Origin: an uncultured Clostridia bacterium
Lineage (GTDB): Bacteria; Bacillota; Clostridia; Oscillospirales; Ruminococcaceae
DNA length: 64,000 nucleotides
Direction: 5' to 3'
NCBI GenBank assembly: GCA_947631455.1
Contig: CANRLH010000004.1
Location: 62,001-126,000, forward strand
The notes beneath the pieces were generated by a model. That model did not search any database. It was not told where the DNA came from and saw only the letters and a list, made by a program, of their open reading frames with translations. Of the stretch, positions 8,076 to 16,648 are shown one piece after another. The stretch's first letter is position 1; each line of letters begins with the position of its first letter. The position numbers and the translations under genes were made by a program.

Positions 8076-8240
8076 TTAGAAGTTTGAGTTGTTTGAGTTA
8101 TTTGAGTTGTTAGAATTTTTATTGCTTGGGCTCTGCTTTTTGTTTGAACCGCTGTTAGGCGCCTTGTTAGAAGGGCTGTTCTGTTTATTTTCCGAATTAT
8201 TCGGTGCTTTGTTTTGTGAATTGTTATTCTGGTTTTGCAT
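8076..8240 (-). CDS. 54-residue Asn/Ser-rich low-complexity protein
   Basis: The ATG at 8240 is preceded by AAAGGAGTGATTGTAAC, a strong ribosome site, and a clean terminator follows the stop, so this small frame looks like a real gene although it has only 54 residues. It is almost entirely Asn, Ser, Gln, Lys and Pro, with tandem KAPN and NSPSNK units (residues 11-14, 21-27, 38-42) and an NNS triplet tail. It has no hydrophobic segment and no known domain. It is divergent from mscL. Comparable Asn/Gln-rich small proteins occur in spore-forming Firmicutes, but a spore or stress role here is only a guess. Confidence 0.7.
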   Translation of the reverse strand: MQNQNNNSQNKAPNNSENKQNSPSNKAPNSGSNKKQSPSNKNSNNSNNSNNSNF

Positions 8241-8328
8241 GTTACAATCACTCCTTTCAATAGTATTATCTGAAGAACACACAGATTTATTATCGGAAAA
8301 TTTTGTATTAAGCAATTTTAAAAAGTTG

Positions 8329-8357
8329 TTGCTTTTTGTAAAAAAAAGTGTTAAAAT
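8329..8357 (+). promoter_or_regulatory. Promoter of mscL
   Basis: TTGCTT (8329-8334), 17 bp, TAAAAT (8352-8357), about 38 bp before the start codon. Confidence 0.65.
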
Positions 8358-8394
8358 GTATATCAAGAAATAAAATGCAAGGGAGGTAAGGGTA

Positions 8395-8793
8395 TTGAAA
8401 AAAATAATCAAGGAATTTAAGGAATTTATTTCCAGAGGAAATGTAGTTGACATGGCAGTCGGCGTTGTAATAGGCGCTGCATTCAAAGCCATAGTTGATT
8501 CGTTTGTAGCTGATCTTCTGACCCCGATAATCGGCATCTTGCTTAAGGCAGTCGGAATTCAGGAAGATTTTGCAGCGTGGAAGATCTACGGATTCGGCAT
8601 AGGCAACTTTATCAACACAGTGATAAGCTTCTTTATCATTGCACTCGGTGTATTTATAATGGTAAAGGCTATCAATGCAATGCGCAATCTGTCAAAGAAG
8701 AAGGAAGAGGCAGTTGAGGAAGCTGTAGTTGAGACCGATCTTTCCGTTTTGCAGGAGATAAGAGATATGCTCAAAGAGCAAAACAGCAAATAA
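8395..8793 (+). CDS. mscL: Large-conductance mechanosensitive channel MscL
   Basis: 132 residues, beginning at TTG behind GGGAGG (8381-8386). It shows the MscL order: an amphipathic N-terminal helix (KEFKEFISRGNVVDMAVGVVIGAAF), first membrane helix with the GxxxGAAF pore-lining pattern, a periplasmic-type loop, a second helix (NFINTVISFFIIALGVF) and a charged C-terminal helix that forms the cytoplasmic bundle. The channel opens under membrane tension to release solutes after osmotic downshock. It is a single gene with its own promoter and terminator. Identity is secure. Confidence 0.97.
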   Translation: MKKIIKEFKEFISRGNVVDMAVGVVIGAAFKAIVDSFVADLLTPIIGILLKAVGIQEDFAAWKIYGFGIGNFINTVISFFIIALGVFIMVKAINAMRNLSKKKEEAVEEAVVETDLSVLQEIRDMLKEQNSK

Positions 8794-8817
8794 TATTTAA
8801 TATTAAAAGCTATTAAG

Positions 8818-8843
8818 CAGACGGTTAACTCCGTCTGTTTTTT
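8818..8843 (+). terminator. Intrinsic terminator of mscL
   Basis: The stem CAGACGG/CCGTCTG has a short loop and is followed by six T. Confidence 0.9.
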
Positions 8844-9160
8844 ATAATAACATCAAAAAATTTAATGTTAATTTGCATGATTATATTTATTCGATTTATT
8901 TGCATTATTTTTTAATATAAAAATAATAACAAAACTTTATTACATATCACAGCATTTTATCCTTTATATGCCAACATTAAAATTTTTACAGGCTTTACTT
9001 ATGTGGTCATCATTCTGAAATGCAAATAAAAGCCTATTTTCTATAATAATTTATGCACAAATTAAATATTCGACAAAAAATGACATTTATTTTCACTGAT
9101 TTTTCAACATAAAAAATGTCAAAATAGATAGATTTTTGTAAAAAACACAGTAAAAAATCA
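8844..9160. other. AT-rich intergenic stretch with inverted repeats, no gene seen
   Basis: This is a very AT-rich gap between mscL and the AraC gene with no supported frame. It holds a weak inverted repeat AGGCTTT/AAAGCCT (8990-8996 and 9029-9035) followed by TTTT, which could be a backup terminator, and a spaced inverted repeat TGACATTT/AAATGTCA (9081-9088 and 9114-9121) upstream of the AraC promoter that could be an operator. Confidence 0.5.
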
Positions 9161-9189
9161 TTGACTTATTTAAAATAATGTGTTAAAAT
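9161..9189 (+). promoter_or_regulatory. Promoter of the AraC-family gene
   Basis: TTGACT (9161-9166), 17 bp, TAAAAT (9184-9189), about 49 bp before the ATG, which has GGAGG 10 bases upstream. Confidence 0.75.
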
Positions 9190-9237
9190 ATTATTTGAAT
9201 AAATGCTTATATATGTAGCAATATCGGAGGAAAAACT

Positions 9238-10104
9238 ATGATAACAGAAAACAAAGTTGAAGGAAACGGTAAATCCTATTACGTTTACCCGGTGATCAAT
9301 ACAGATCCGGGGCACGAGGGTTCGCTTCCGATTTACGTTTACGGAATCGGATCTAACGAGTGTGAGCGTCACGTTATACGTGAGCGCGGATATACACATC
9401 CGCAGATAATATACTCATTTGCCGGAGAAGGTATCTTGAAAATCGACGGGGTCACGCACACGATCGCTCCGAACACGGGATTTTTCATACCGGCAAATGT
9501 TCCGCATGAGTATTACGGAATCAGCAATGAGAACTGGTCTACAAAGTGGGTCGTCCTGTCGGGCTTTGCAGTTGAACAAACTCTGGAGTCTCTTGGACTT
9601 GACAAGCCCTGCATTATTTCACTTGGAAACACCTCAAGGCTTGATAAACTCATTACTGAGATGTACTATTCCATAATCAGAGACAGTTATTATGGATCTA
9701 TGACAGCTGCGGGACTTCTGTATTCATTCCTGCTTGAGTTTTACAAATACACAAGCAATCAGGGCAAGATCGAAAACCTAGCGGCGAACTCGCCTCTTAA
9801 CAAGGTTTTGGCATACATAGATTTGCACTATGCAGACAATCTTACTCTTGAGAGCATGTGTTCAGTGTCTGACGTTTCACCGCAGCATCTGTGCAGACTT
9901 TTCAGAAGAAAGCTAAATATCCGTCCTATGGAATATATCGCGAAAAAGAGGATTCAGGAGGCAAAAGCGCTTCTTTTAAATTCCCCGAGAAACATAGCTG
10001 AGATCTCAAGGATTGTCGGATATAACAACTGTAATTATTTCTGCATCACCTTTAAAAAGTATGAGGGCGTTTCACCGACCGAATACAGAAAGACAATGGG
10101 ATAA
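9238..10104 (+). CDS. AraC-family transcriptional regulator with cupin sensor domain
   Basis: 288 residues. The N-terminal half (about 1-150) has an AraC-binding cupin pattern (HPQIIYSFAGEGILKIDG, FIPANVPHEY), the usual place for a sugar effector. The C-terminal 100 residues contain the two helix-turn-helix motifs (LTLESMCSVSDVSPQHLCRLFRR and a second with IAEISRIVGYNNCNYFCITFKK) and the GVSPTEYRK end. It is a lone gene with its own promoter and terminator. No obvious adjacent catabolic target exists: the flanking genes are mscL and pheA. The target and ligand are unknown; sugar sensing is inference from the family. Confidence 0.9.
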   Translation: MITENKVEGNGKSYYVYPVINTDPGHEGSLPIYVYGIGSNECERHVIRERGYTHPQIIYSFAGEGILKIDGVTHTIAPNTGFFIPANVPHEYYGISNENWSTKWVVLSGFAVEQTLESLGLDKPCIISLGNTSRLDKLITEMYYSIIRDSYYGSMTAAGLLYSFLLEFYKYTSNQGKIENLAANSPLNKVLAYIDLHYADNLTLESMCSVSDVSPQHLCRLFRRKLNIRPMEYIAKKRIQEAKALLLNSPRNIAEISRIVGYNNCNYFCITFKKYEGVSPTEYRKTMG

Positions 10105-10106
10105 AT

Positions 10107-10139
10107 AAAAAGGCTTCGGAATTTTCCGAAGCCTTTTTT
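10107..10139. terminator. Bidirectional intrinsic terminator
   Basis: A perfect stem AAAAAGGCTTCGGA/TCCGAAGCCTTTTT lies between the converging AraC and pheA genes. Confidence 0.93.
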
Positions 10140-10148
10140 AATTACGAA

Positions 10149-11261
10149 CTATATCTCTTTAAAGTTTCCTAAGAACTTAAAATACGCAAGCTCGTTAAAT
10201 AGCTCGCTTAAAAGGCTCATTACCTCCTTGTTTTTGACACTTCCTTCAAAGTCGAGATAAAACACAACGTCAAAGTCTTTAGATGCAATCGGTTTGTTTT
10301 CAAGCCTTAAAAGGTTAAGCCCGGATACCGAGAATTTTGTCAGCAGCCGATAAAGCGCCGAGCGGCTGTGCGGAAGCGAAAGCGATACGCTTATGATATC
10401 TGCACCGTCAGCAATAAATATGTCTTTTGATATAAGAATAAATCTGGTATAGTTTTCCGCGGCGTTACCTATTCCCCTGCGGATTATATCAAGCCCCAGT
10501 TCTTTTGCGCACTCCTCAGAGCAAATCGCTGCATACGGCTCTGAAGAATTTTTGACAAACTCAGCAGCCAGCGCTGTGTTTACATACTCTTCGGTCGCAA
10601 GCGAATTCTGCTTTAAAAACTCACTGCACTGCATAAGTCCCTGTTCGTGTGATAAAACTGTTTTCACCTTATCAAGGCTCACTCCTTTGCGAACGGCAAG
10701 GCAGTGATCCACCTTTACTCTTGTACCTCCTGCAATATAGAAGTTATATTGCTTCATCAGCTCGTATGTTTGAGTCACAGATCCGGCAGTCGAGTTTTGA
10801 ATAGGAAGTATTCCGAAGTCGCACTCCCCTTTTATGACAGCATCGAAAACCTCATCAAATGTGTTATAAAACCGTATTTCGGCTTTCTCGGAAATCTGTC
10901 CGCAGGCTATCTGGGAATAAGAGCCATATGTCCCCGGACACGCGATCCTGCCTATGGAGCTAAAGTCAAGTACCTTGTGTTTGATTTCGCTTGTTGCGGG
11001 GAAAAACTCCTGATACTGTCTTGACTTTGAAATATCCATGATAGTATTAAATAAAATTTCAGCTCCGTTTTTAAGATCATCCGGCACACTGCCCCGAACC
11101 TTGCTGATTATTTCCTTTTCCCGTGCGCTTTGAAATACGTCCAGACCGTGTTTGATTTTATAAAGCGCGACCTCTCTGGCAATGCCCATACGCTTTTCAA
11201 AAAGCCTGAGGATTTGCTCGTCAATTTCATTTATCTCATCTCTTAGCTCGTTAAGATCCAT
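10149..11261 (-). CDS. pheA: Bifunctional chorismate mutase/prephenate dehydratase (P-protein)
   Basis: 370 residues; GGAGG is 7 bases from the ATG. Residues 1-85 are an AroQ chorismate mutase (ELRDEINEIDEQIL, R24, K35 region); about 100-280 are prephenate dehydratase with GTYGSYSQIA, the NSTAGSV block and the catalytic TRF motif at 272-274; about 288-370 are a regulatory ACT domain. It converts chorismate through prephenate to phenylpyruvate for phenylalanine synthesis. The ACT motifs that bind Phe are SALY (301-304) and ENKP (321-324) instead of the usual GALV/ESRP, so feedback strength may differ. The gene is divergent from the esterase, with back-to-back promoters. Confidence 0.95.
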   Translation of the reverse strand: MDLNELRDEINEIDEQILRLFEKRMGIAREVALYKIKHGLDVFQSAREKEIISKVRGSVPDDLKNGAEILFNTIMDISKSRQYQEFFPATSEIKHKVLDFSSIGRIACPGTYGSYSQIACGQISEKAEIRFYNTFDEVFDAVIKGECDFGILPIQNSTAGSVTQTYELMKQYNFYIAGGTRVKVDHCLAVRKGVSLDKVKTVLSHEQGLMQCSEFLKQNSLATEEYVNTALAAEFVKNSSEPYAAICSEECAKELGLDIIRRGIGNAAENYTRFILISKDIFIADGADIISVSLSLPHSRSALYRLLTKFSVSGLNLLRLENKPIASKDFDVVFYLDFEGSVKNKEVMSLLSELFNELAYFKFLGNFKEI

Positions 11262-11313
11262 CTTTACCTCCGGTGATTTAATATAAAAAGCAATAAGCTT
11301 GTCGACAAAATAT

Positions 11314-11342
11314 ATTTTACTATAAATTCCTCATTTTTTCAA
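11314..11342 (-). promoter_or_regulatory. Promoter of pheA
   Basis: On the minus strand, TTGAAA (11337-11342), 17 bp, TAAAAT (11314-11319). Confidence 0.7.
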
Positions 11343-11348
11343 TATCTA

Positions 11349-11377
11349 TTTACAAAAATAAGACGATGTGATAAAAT
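11349..11377 (+). promoter_or_regulatory. Promoter of the esterase gene
   Basis: TTTACA (11349-11354), 17 bp, TAAAAT (11372-11377), 36 bp before the ATG. It is almost adjacent to the divergent pheA promoter. Confidence 0.7.
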
Positions 11378-11412
11378 TAAGTAAAATCTTAAGTTAACAA
11401 GAGGAGAAATTT

Positions 11413-12240
11413 ATGATTTACGAAACCACAAAATTAAAGGTAGATTACAGCCGTGCGGGAATAACCTATGAAGGACTTGAGCCTTCCCTGACAGTTTACG
11501 CACCGGATAAAAGCCCCGAGATCAACACAAAGCCTTATCCTGCAGTGCTTATCCTGCCGGGCGGCGGATATGATTACTGCTCAGACCGTGAGGCGGATCC
11601 TGTTGCCCTGCGCTTTATGGGTCTTGGCGTTGCTTCGTTCGTGCTGAGGTATTCATGTGTCAAGAAAAAATTCCCCACAGCTCTTTTAGAGGCGCTCACC
11701 GCAATGAGATACATAAAGAAAAACGCTGACAGATTTTTCATAGATCCTAATAAGCTATCAGTCATGGGCTTTTCTGCCGGAGGGCACTTAGCGGCTTGCG
11801 TTTCAAACTTTTATCACGATAGTGAGATACTTTCTCTGATTGGTGCCGATGAAAATGAGGTAAAGCCATACAAATCTGTTTTATGCTACCCTGTTTTGAC
11901 AAGCGGCAAATTCACTCACGAAAGCTCAATTTTAAACCTTCTGGCAGACGGCGGCGACGATATTCTCAGAAACAAACTTTCACTGGAAACACAGGTCAGT
12001 GAAAAAACTCCGCCGACATTTCTTTGGCATACCGCCGATGACGACTGTGTACCGGTAGAAAACTCGATCTTTTATATGGAAGCGCTGTCAAAGGCAAAGG
12101 TCCCGTTTGAAGCTCACATTTATGAATGGGGAGGTCACGGACTCAGCCTGTGCGACGAAACTACTGTAAATCAGCCGTATCAGATGATGCCCGTTAATGC
12201 GCAGTGGGCAATGACAGCGGCTGAATTTATGAAAAGATAA
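11413..12240 (+). CDS. Alpha/beta hydrolase, acetyl-xylan-esterase-like
   Basis: 275 residues with no signal peptide, so cytoplasmic. It has the oxyanion-hole turn LPGGGY (about residues 46-51), the nucleophile elbow GFSAGG (serine near 120), an Asp in the HTADDDCVP segment and a His in EWGGHGLS, which together complete a serine hydrolase triad. The HSL/BD-FAE-type pattern with PGGGY and GFSAGGHLA is shared with esterases that deacetylate short xylo-oligosaccharides inside the cell. Such a role would fit a fibre degrader, but the substrate is not proven. It is a single gene with promoter and terminator. Confidence 0.85.
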   Translation: MIYETTKLKVDYSRAGITYEGLEPSLTVYAPDKSPEINTKPYPAVLILPGGGYDYCSDREADPVALRFMGLGVASFVLRYSCVKKKFPTALLEALTAMRYIKKNADRFFIDPNKLSVMGFSAGGHLAACVSNFYHDSEILSLIGADENEVKPYKSVLCYPVLTSGKFTHESSILNLLADGGDDILRNKLSLETQVSEKTPPTFLWHTADDDCVPVENSIFYMEALSKAKVPFEAHIYEWGGHGLSLCDETTVNQPYQMMPVNAQWAMTAAEFMKR

Positions 12241-12266
12241 GAAGAGATAAAAAGGTAAATACGTTT

Positions 12267-12313
12267 AAACGGCTTTCAAGCACTAGATTAGCTTGAAAGC
12301 CGTTTTGTTTTTT
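12267..12313 (+). terminator. Intrinsic terminator of the esterase gene
   Basis: A perfect 15-bp stem (AAACGGCTTTCAAGC and its complement) with a 9-base loop, followed by TTGTTTTTT. Confidence 0.95.
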
Positions 12314-12451
12314 AATATAACCAAGCGGTCAAATATTAACCAATAATGAACAATGAAAACATTCCGTGAACGAATATTGTATATTTTATAAATAATGTAC
12401 GTTTGCGTGCAATTTCAGGGGAAAAAGCGCCTATTAGTGAAAGGTGTTTTA

Positions 12452-14380
12452 CTAAACATCTGAATCCTGATTGCCGCTTGAAAGCTCAAAAGCGCCGGTA
12501 TAAAGCTGATAGTATTTGCCCTTTTGAGCAATAAGCGCATCATGGTTTCCACGCTCGATGATCCTTCCGAGCTCAAGCACCATAATAACGTCTGAGTTCT
12601 GAATGGTAGAAAGTCTGTGCGCAATAACGAAAACCGTTCTGCCGCACATCAGGCTGTCCATACCCTTCTGAACTATGCGCTCGGTTCTTGTGTCTATTGA
12701 GGAAGTAGCCTCGTCCAGGATCATGACAGGCGGATCCGCAACAGCACACCTGGCAATAGATAAAAGCTGTCGTTGTCCCTGAGAAAGCGACGCGCCGTTT
12801 TCGGTTATCTCGGTATCATAGCCATCAGGCAGTCGCATTATAAAGTCGTGTGCGTTGGCAAGCTTGGCTGCCGCAATACACTCCTCGTCGGTAGCTTCAA
12901 GTCTTCCATAGCGTATGTTCTCCATAATTGTCCCGGTGAACAAATTGGTGTCCTGCAAAACTATTCCCAGCGAACGTCTTAAGTCAGACTTCTTTATCTT
13001 GTTTATGTTTATTCCGTCATATCTTATTTTACCGTCGGCAATATCATAAAAGCGGTTGATAAGATTCGTAATGGTCGTTTTTCCGGCGCCGGTTGCTCCT
13101 ACAAACGCAACCTTTTCACCGGGGCGGGCGTATATAGAAATATCGTGCAAAACTATCTTTTCCGGAACATATCCGAAGTCGACATCATCAAGAACCACAT
13201 CACCCTCAAGCTTTGTATAGGTTACAGTTCCGTCCTTGTGAGGATGCTTCCACGCCCACATTTCAGTGCGCTCCTCACACTCTTCGATCTCACCGTTTTT
13301 GTTATACTTTGCGTTTACAAGCGTAACATAGCCATCGTCCGTTTCAGGCTGTTCGTCTAAAAGGTCGAAAACTCTCTTTGATCCCGCAAGAGCCATTACA
13401 ACAGCATTTATCTGCTGAGAAATCTGAGTTATCGGCTGCGTAAAGTTACGTGAAAGCTGCAAAAACGACACTATAACTCCTATCGTTATTCCGCTGACGG
13501 CACCACTTAAAGCAAGCGCTCCACCTACAACTGCTATCAGAACATACTGAACATGTCCCAGATTTCCCATAATAGGCATGAGGATGTTTGCATATTTATT
13601 TGCCTGAAATGCGTTTTCAACAAGCTCTTCATTTATGCTGTCAAAGCCGTCCTTGCATTTCTGCTCGTGGGTAAAGGCTTTTACTACTTTTTGTCCCGTT
13701 ATCATTTCTTCGATATATCCGTTGATCTGACCTATCGACTTTTGCTGAAGCACAAAGTGCTTTGAGCTTCTTGAACCGACATATTTTACGATGAACAGCA
13801 TCACTACAACCGTCAGAAGGACAAAAATCGTCAGCCAAATGTTTTCGCGTATCATCGCAACGAGTGCAACCAGTATAGAAAACATTGAAGACATAGTCTG
13901 AGGAATACTCATTCCTATCATCTGGCGCAGGGTATCGGTATCGTTTGTGTAACGGCTCATCAGATCTCCGTAAAGATGCGTGTCAAAATACTTTATCGGC
14001 AAGGACTGCATATGACAAAACATATCGTCCCTGACCTCCTTAAGCATTCTCTGGGAAACGATCGCCATCAGATAGCTCTGAAGCCAGCTTGCAAAAATTC
14101 CTAATGCAAACAGCGCTCCCAGCTTTATAAGGGCGATAAGCAAAGGATTAAAATCCGCGGTTTTCTGTCCCAGCAAAGGAACTACATAATCATCTATTAG
14201 AGAGCCCAGAAATACGCTTGAGGTAGTTGTCGCAACTGCCACTGTGATAATACAGACAAGCACAATTATAAAATACAGACGGTTTTTACCCCTTAAGTAC
14301 GAAAAAATCCTTTTTATGATCTTTCCCGGATTGTCTATTTTGGGTCTGGGCCCCATATTTCTCGGTCTAGGTCCCGGCAT
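12452..14380 (-). CDS. ABC exporter half-transporter with the catalytically complete Walker B
   Basis: 642 residues: a Pro/Arg-rich N-terminus, six membrane helices (about 35-330) and a nucleotide-binding domain. Walker A is GATGAGKT (428-435), the signature is LSQGQ (532-536), Walker B ends in a normal catalytic Glu (E557 in LDEATS), and the H-loop histidine is H588. An insert of about 45 residues (345-392) sits between the two domains. The start ATG shares one base with the stop of the upstream ABC gene (TAATG), so the pair is translated together and should form a heterodimer. Its noncanonical signature completes the partner's inactive site. MarR-linked exporters of this type usually expel drugs or bile-like compounds. 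Confidence 0.92.
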   Translation of the reverse strand: MPGPRPRNMGPRPKIDNPGKIIKRIFSYLRGKNRLYFIIVLVCIITVAVATTTSSVFLGSLIDDYVVPLLGQKTADFNPLLIALIKLGALFALGIFASWLQSYLMAIVSQRMLKEVRDDMFCHMQSLPIKYFDTHLYGDLMSRYTNDTDTLRQMIGMSIPQTMSSMFSILVALVAMIRENIWLTIFVLLTVVVMLFIVKYVGSRSSKHFVLQQKSIGQINGYIEEMITGQKVVKAFTHEQKCKDGFDSINEELVENAFQANKYANILMPIMGNLGHVQYVLIAVVGGALALSGAVSGITIGVIVSFLQLSRNFTQPITQISQQINAVVMALAGSKRVFDLLDEQPETDDGYVTLVNAKYNKNGEIEECEERTEMWAWKHPHKDGTVTYTKLEGDVVLDDVDFGYVPEKIVLHDISIYARPGEKVAFVGATGAGKTTITNLINRFYDIADGKIRYDGININKIKKSDLRRSLGIVLQDTNLFTGTIMENIRYGRLEATDEECIAAAKLANAHDFIMRLPDGYDTEITENGASLSQGQRQLLSIARCAVADPPVMILDEATSSIDTRTERIVQKGMDSLMCGRTVFVIAHRLSTIQNSDVIMVLELGRIIERGNHDALIAQKGKYYQLYTGAFELSSGNQDSDV

Positions 14381-16116
14381 TACTCAAGCCCTCCCTTCTG
14401 CTGAGAGTTGTATATCTCCTTGTATATCTCGTTTTGCGAAAGAAGCTTTTCATGCGAAGCAAAAGCATTTATCCTTCCGCCGTCAAGAACTATGATTTTG
14501 TCTGAATCCTGAACAGACGAAACACGCTGAGCAATAATAATCTTTGTGGTGTTCGGGATCTCCTCAGCAAACGCCTTTCTTATAAGAGCATCCGTTTTGG
14601 TATCGACAGCGCTCGTCGAATCGTCGAGAATAAGTATCTTTGGTTTTCTTATAAGCGCACGGGCAATACACAGCCTCTGCTTTTGTCCGCCTGATACATT
14701 TGCGCCGCCCTGCTCTATATAAGTATCATATCCGTCAGGAAATGTGTTTATAAACTCAGCCGCCTGTGCAAGCTCACACGCGTGAACGATCTCCTCATCG
14801 GTAGCGTCTTCCTTGCCCCAGCGCAGATTGTCCTTTATGGTTCCTGAAAACAGTACGTTTTTCTGAAGCACCATTGCGACCTCATCACGAAGCGCGGCTA
14901 GATCGTAATTCTTGACGTTTTTTCCGCCGACCAAAACCTCTCCCTCGGTGACATCGTAAAGTCGCGGAATAAGCTGAACAAGAGTGCTTTTTGAAGAACC
15001 GGTAGCCCCGATTATTCCAATCGTCTCTCCGGAATTTATCTTAAGATCAACATTACTTAAGCATGCCCTTTCAGGGTCATTTGCATAGCTGAAGGTGACG
15101 TTTTTAAACTCGATGCTTCCATCGGGAATATCATAGTCCGGATTTTCAGGAGGAGTTATATCCGGCTCCTCTACCAGAACCTCATGTATTCTCTGAATAG
15201 ATGCGCGAGACATTATGATCATTACCATGATCATCGAAAGCATCATCAGACTCATCAGCATCTGCATAGCGTATGTAAACATACTGGTAAGTTCACCTGT
15301 GGTTAGCGCAGTTTCTGAACTGTTTACAACAATCGTCGCACCGATCCACGATATGGCAATGATAGAACCATATACGCAAAGGTTCATTACCGGCGTATTT
15401 AGAGCTATTATTTTTTCTGCCTTTGAACCGAGTTTATATACGTATTCCGATACATCAAAAAACTTTTTCTTTTCGTGTTCTTCCCTTACAAAGCTTTTTA
15501 CAACCCTTATTCCGTGAAGATTTTCTCCGACGATATTGTTAAGCTTGTCATAGCCCTTGAACATCTTCATAAATACCGAGTGTACCCTTGTTATTATAAG
15601 ATACAAAGCTATCGCAAGTATAGGTATTACCGCAATAAATATCAGCGAAAGCTTAAAGTTTATCGTCATCGCCACAGTGACAGACGAAATAAGCATAATT
15701 GGCGATCTTATCGCTCCTCTTATAAGCATCTGATATGCGTTTTGTACATTTGTGACATCTGTGGTAAGACGAGTTACAAGCGATGATGTTTTAAACTTAT
15801 CAATGTTTTTAAAAGAAAATCTCTGGATATTGTAAAACATATCCTTCCTGATATTTTTTGCTACACCCGAAGACGCCTTTGCGGCAAACAAACCTGACAG
15901 CACTCCGCAGGAAAGCGAGCATATACACGCCACAAGCAGAATTGCTCCCGTGATCAGAATATATCTCATATCCTGCTTTAAAATTCCGTTGTCAATAAGT
16001 CTTGCCATTAGAACCGGAATAATAACCTCCAGCACTACTTCTCCTATTACAAATGCGGGAGCAAGCACCGACGAAAGCTTATATTCCCGGACGCATTTTA
16101 AAAGTCTTTTTATCAT
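14380..16116 (-). CDS. ABC exporter half-transporter with degenerate ATPase site
   Basis: 578 residues, six membrane helices (about 15-305) then an ATPase domain. Walker A is GATGSSKS (370-377) and the signature is VSGGQ (474-478). The residue that is normally the catalytic Glu after Walker B is Asp (D499, in LDDSTS), and the H-loop residue is Gln (Q530, IAQR), so its own ATP site should be slow or dead, as in TM287/288 and BmrCD-type heterodimers. It overlaps marR by 4 bp (ATGA) and the partner gene by 1 bp. The substrate is unknown. Confidence 0.92.
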   Translation of the reverse strand: MIKRLLKCVREYKLSSVLAPAFVIGEVVLEVIIPVLMARLIDNGILKQDMRYILITGAILLVACICSLSCGVLSGLFAAKASSGVAKNIRKDMFYNIQRFSFKNIDKFKTSSLVTRLTTDVTNVQNAYQMLIRGAIRSPIMLISSVTVAMTINFKLSLIFIAVIPILAIALYLIITRVHSVFMKMFKGYDKLNNIVGENLHGIRVVKSFVREEHEKKKFFDVSEYVYKLGSKAEKIIALNTPVMNLCVYGSIIAISWIGATIVVNSSETALTTGELTSMFTYAMQMLMSLMMLSMIMVMIIMSRASIQRIHEVLVEEPDITPPENPDYDIPDGSIEFKNVTFSYANDPERACLSNVDLKINSGETIGIIGATGSSKSTLVQLIPRLYDVTEGEVLVGGKNVKNYDLAALRDEVAMVLQKNVLFSGTIKDNLRWGKEDATDEEIVHACELAQAAEFINTFPDGYDTYIEQGGANVSGGQKQRLCIARALIRKPKILILDDSTSAVDTKTDALIRKAFAEEIPNTTKIIIAQRVSSVQDSDKIIVLDGGRINAFASHEKLLSQNEIYKEIYNSQQKGGLE

Positions 16117-16586
16117 AAGTAAGTGTTATCCCCTTCCCGTTTAGTCTGCTCTAAAGCATTCTGACCGATCTTTCTCAAAACGCTCATAAATGCCGAGAGC
16201 TCTTCATCTGAAACTCCCCTTCTCAAAGCATTTTCCTGCTCAGCCCTGTCCTCCTCGGCAATGGCGTGTATCTTAAGCGCCTTATCTGTCAGAACAAGCT
16301 TTTTTAAGCGCGCATCACCCTTTACGCTTTCTCGTATCACCAAGCCCTTTTCCTCAAGTGACGAAAGCATTTTTGATACCGACGAGCGACGAATCGAAAA
16401 CTGCTTTTCAAGGTCCTTTTGATAGATATCGCCGCTTGACCTGGCGATATACCCTATCACCCAGCCGTTTGTACTTCCGAGTACATTGTCGATATACTTG
16501 TGCCGCTGTGACGACTCGATCATACGCCTTATGGTGTGTGCAAGCTTGCATATCTCAGGGCCTATCTGATATTCTGCGTAATTCAT
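16113..16586 (-). CDS. MarR-family repressor of the ABC exporter operon
   Basis: 157 residues with the MarR winged helix: a recognition region (IYQKDLEKQFSIRRSSVSKMLSSLEEKGLV, about 54-83) and a wing (GDARLKKLVLT) flanked by dimerisation helices. It is the first gene of marR-abc-abc. Directly before it lies a perfect promoter whose start region carries a 29-bp palindrome (16620-16648), the obvious binding site, so it should repress its own operon until a ligand, probably an exporter substrate, binds. ATG is preceded by AAAGGAGAAGTAA. Confidence 0.93.
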   Translation of the reverse strand: MNYAEYQIGPEICKLAHTIRRMIESSQRHKYIDNVLGSTNGWVIGYIARSSGDIYQKDLEKQFSIRRSSVSKMLSSLEEKGLVIRESVKGDARLKKLVLTDKALKIHAIAEEDRAEQENALRRGVSDEELSAFMSVLRKIGQNALEQTKREGDNTYL

Positions 16587-16619
16587 TTACTTCTCCTTTC
16601 ACACACAATCCTTTGATTT

Positions 16620-16648
16620 GTTAGCTTTGAAACAGTTTCGTTTCTAAC
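16620..16648 (-). promoter_or_regulatory. Predicted MarR operator palindrome
   Basis: The pattern GTTAG-N5-AAAC-N-GTTT-N5-CTAAC is symmetrical over 29 bp. It begins one base downstream of the -10 box, so a bound dimer would block transcription. Confidence 0.8.

Noticed and set aside
8076-8537. 153-codon minus-strand frame running into mscL
   Set aside because: Only its last 54 codons have a ribosome site; the rest overlaps mscL and its promoter.
11262-11412. Attenuator leader peptide for pheA
   Set aside because: The leader is too short and has no Phe-rich small frame; only back-to-back promoters are seen.
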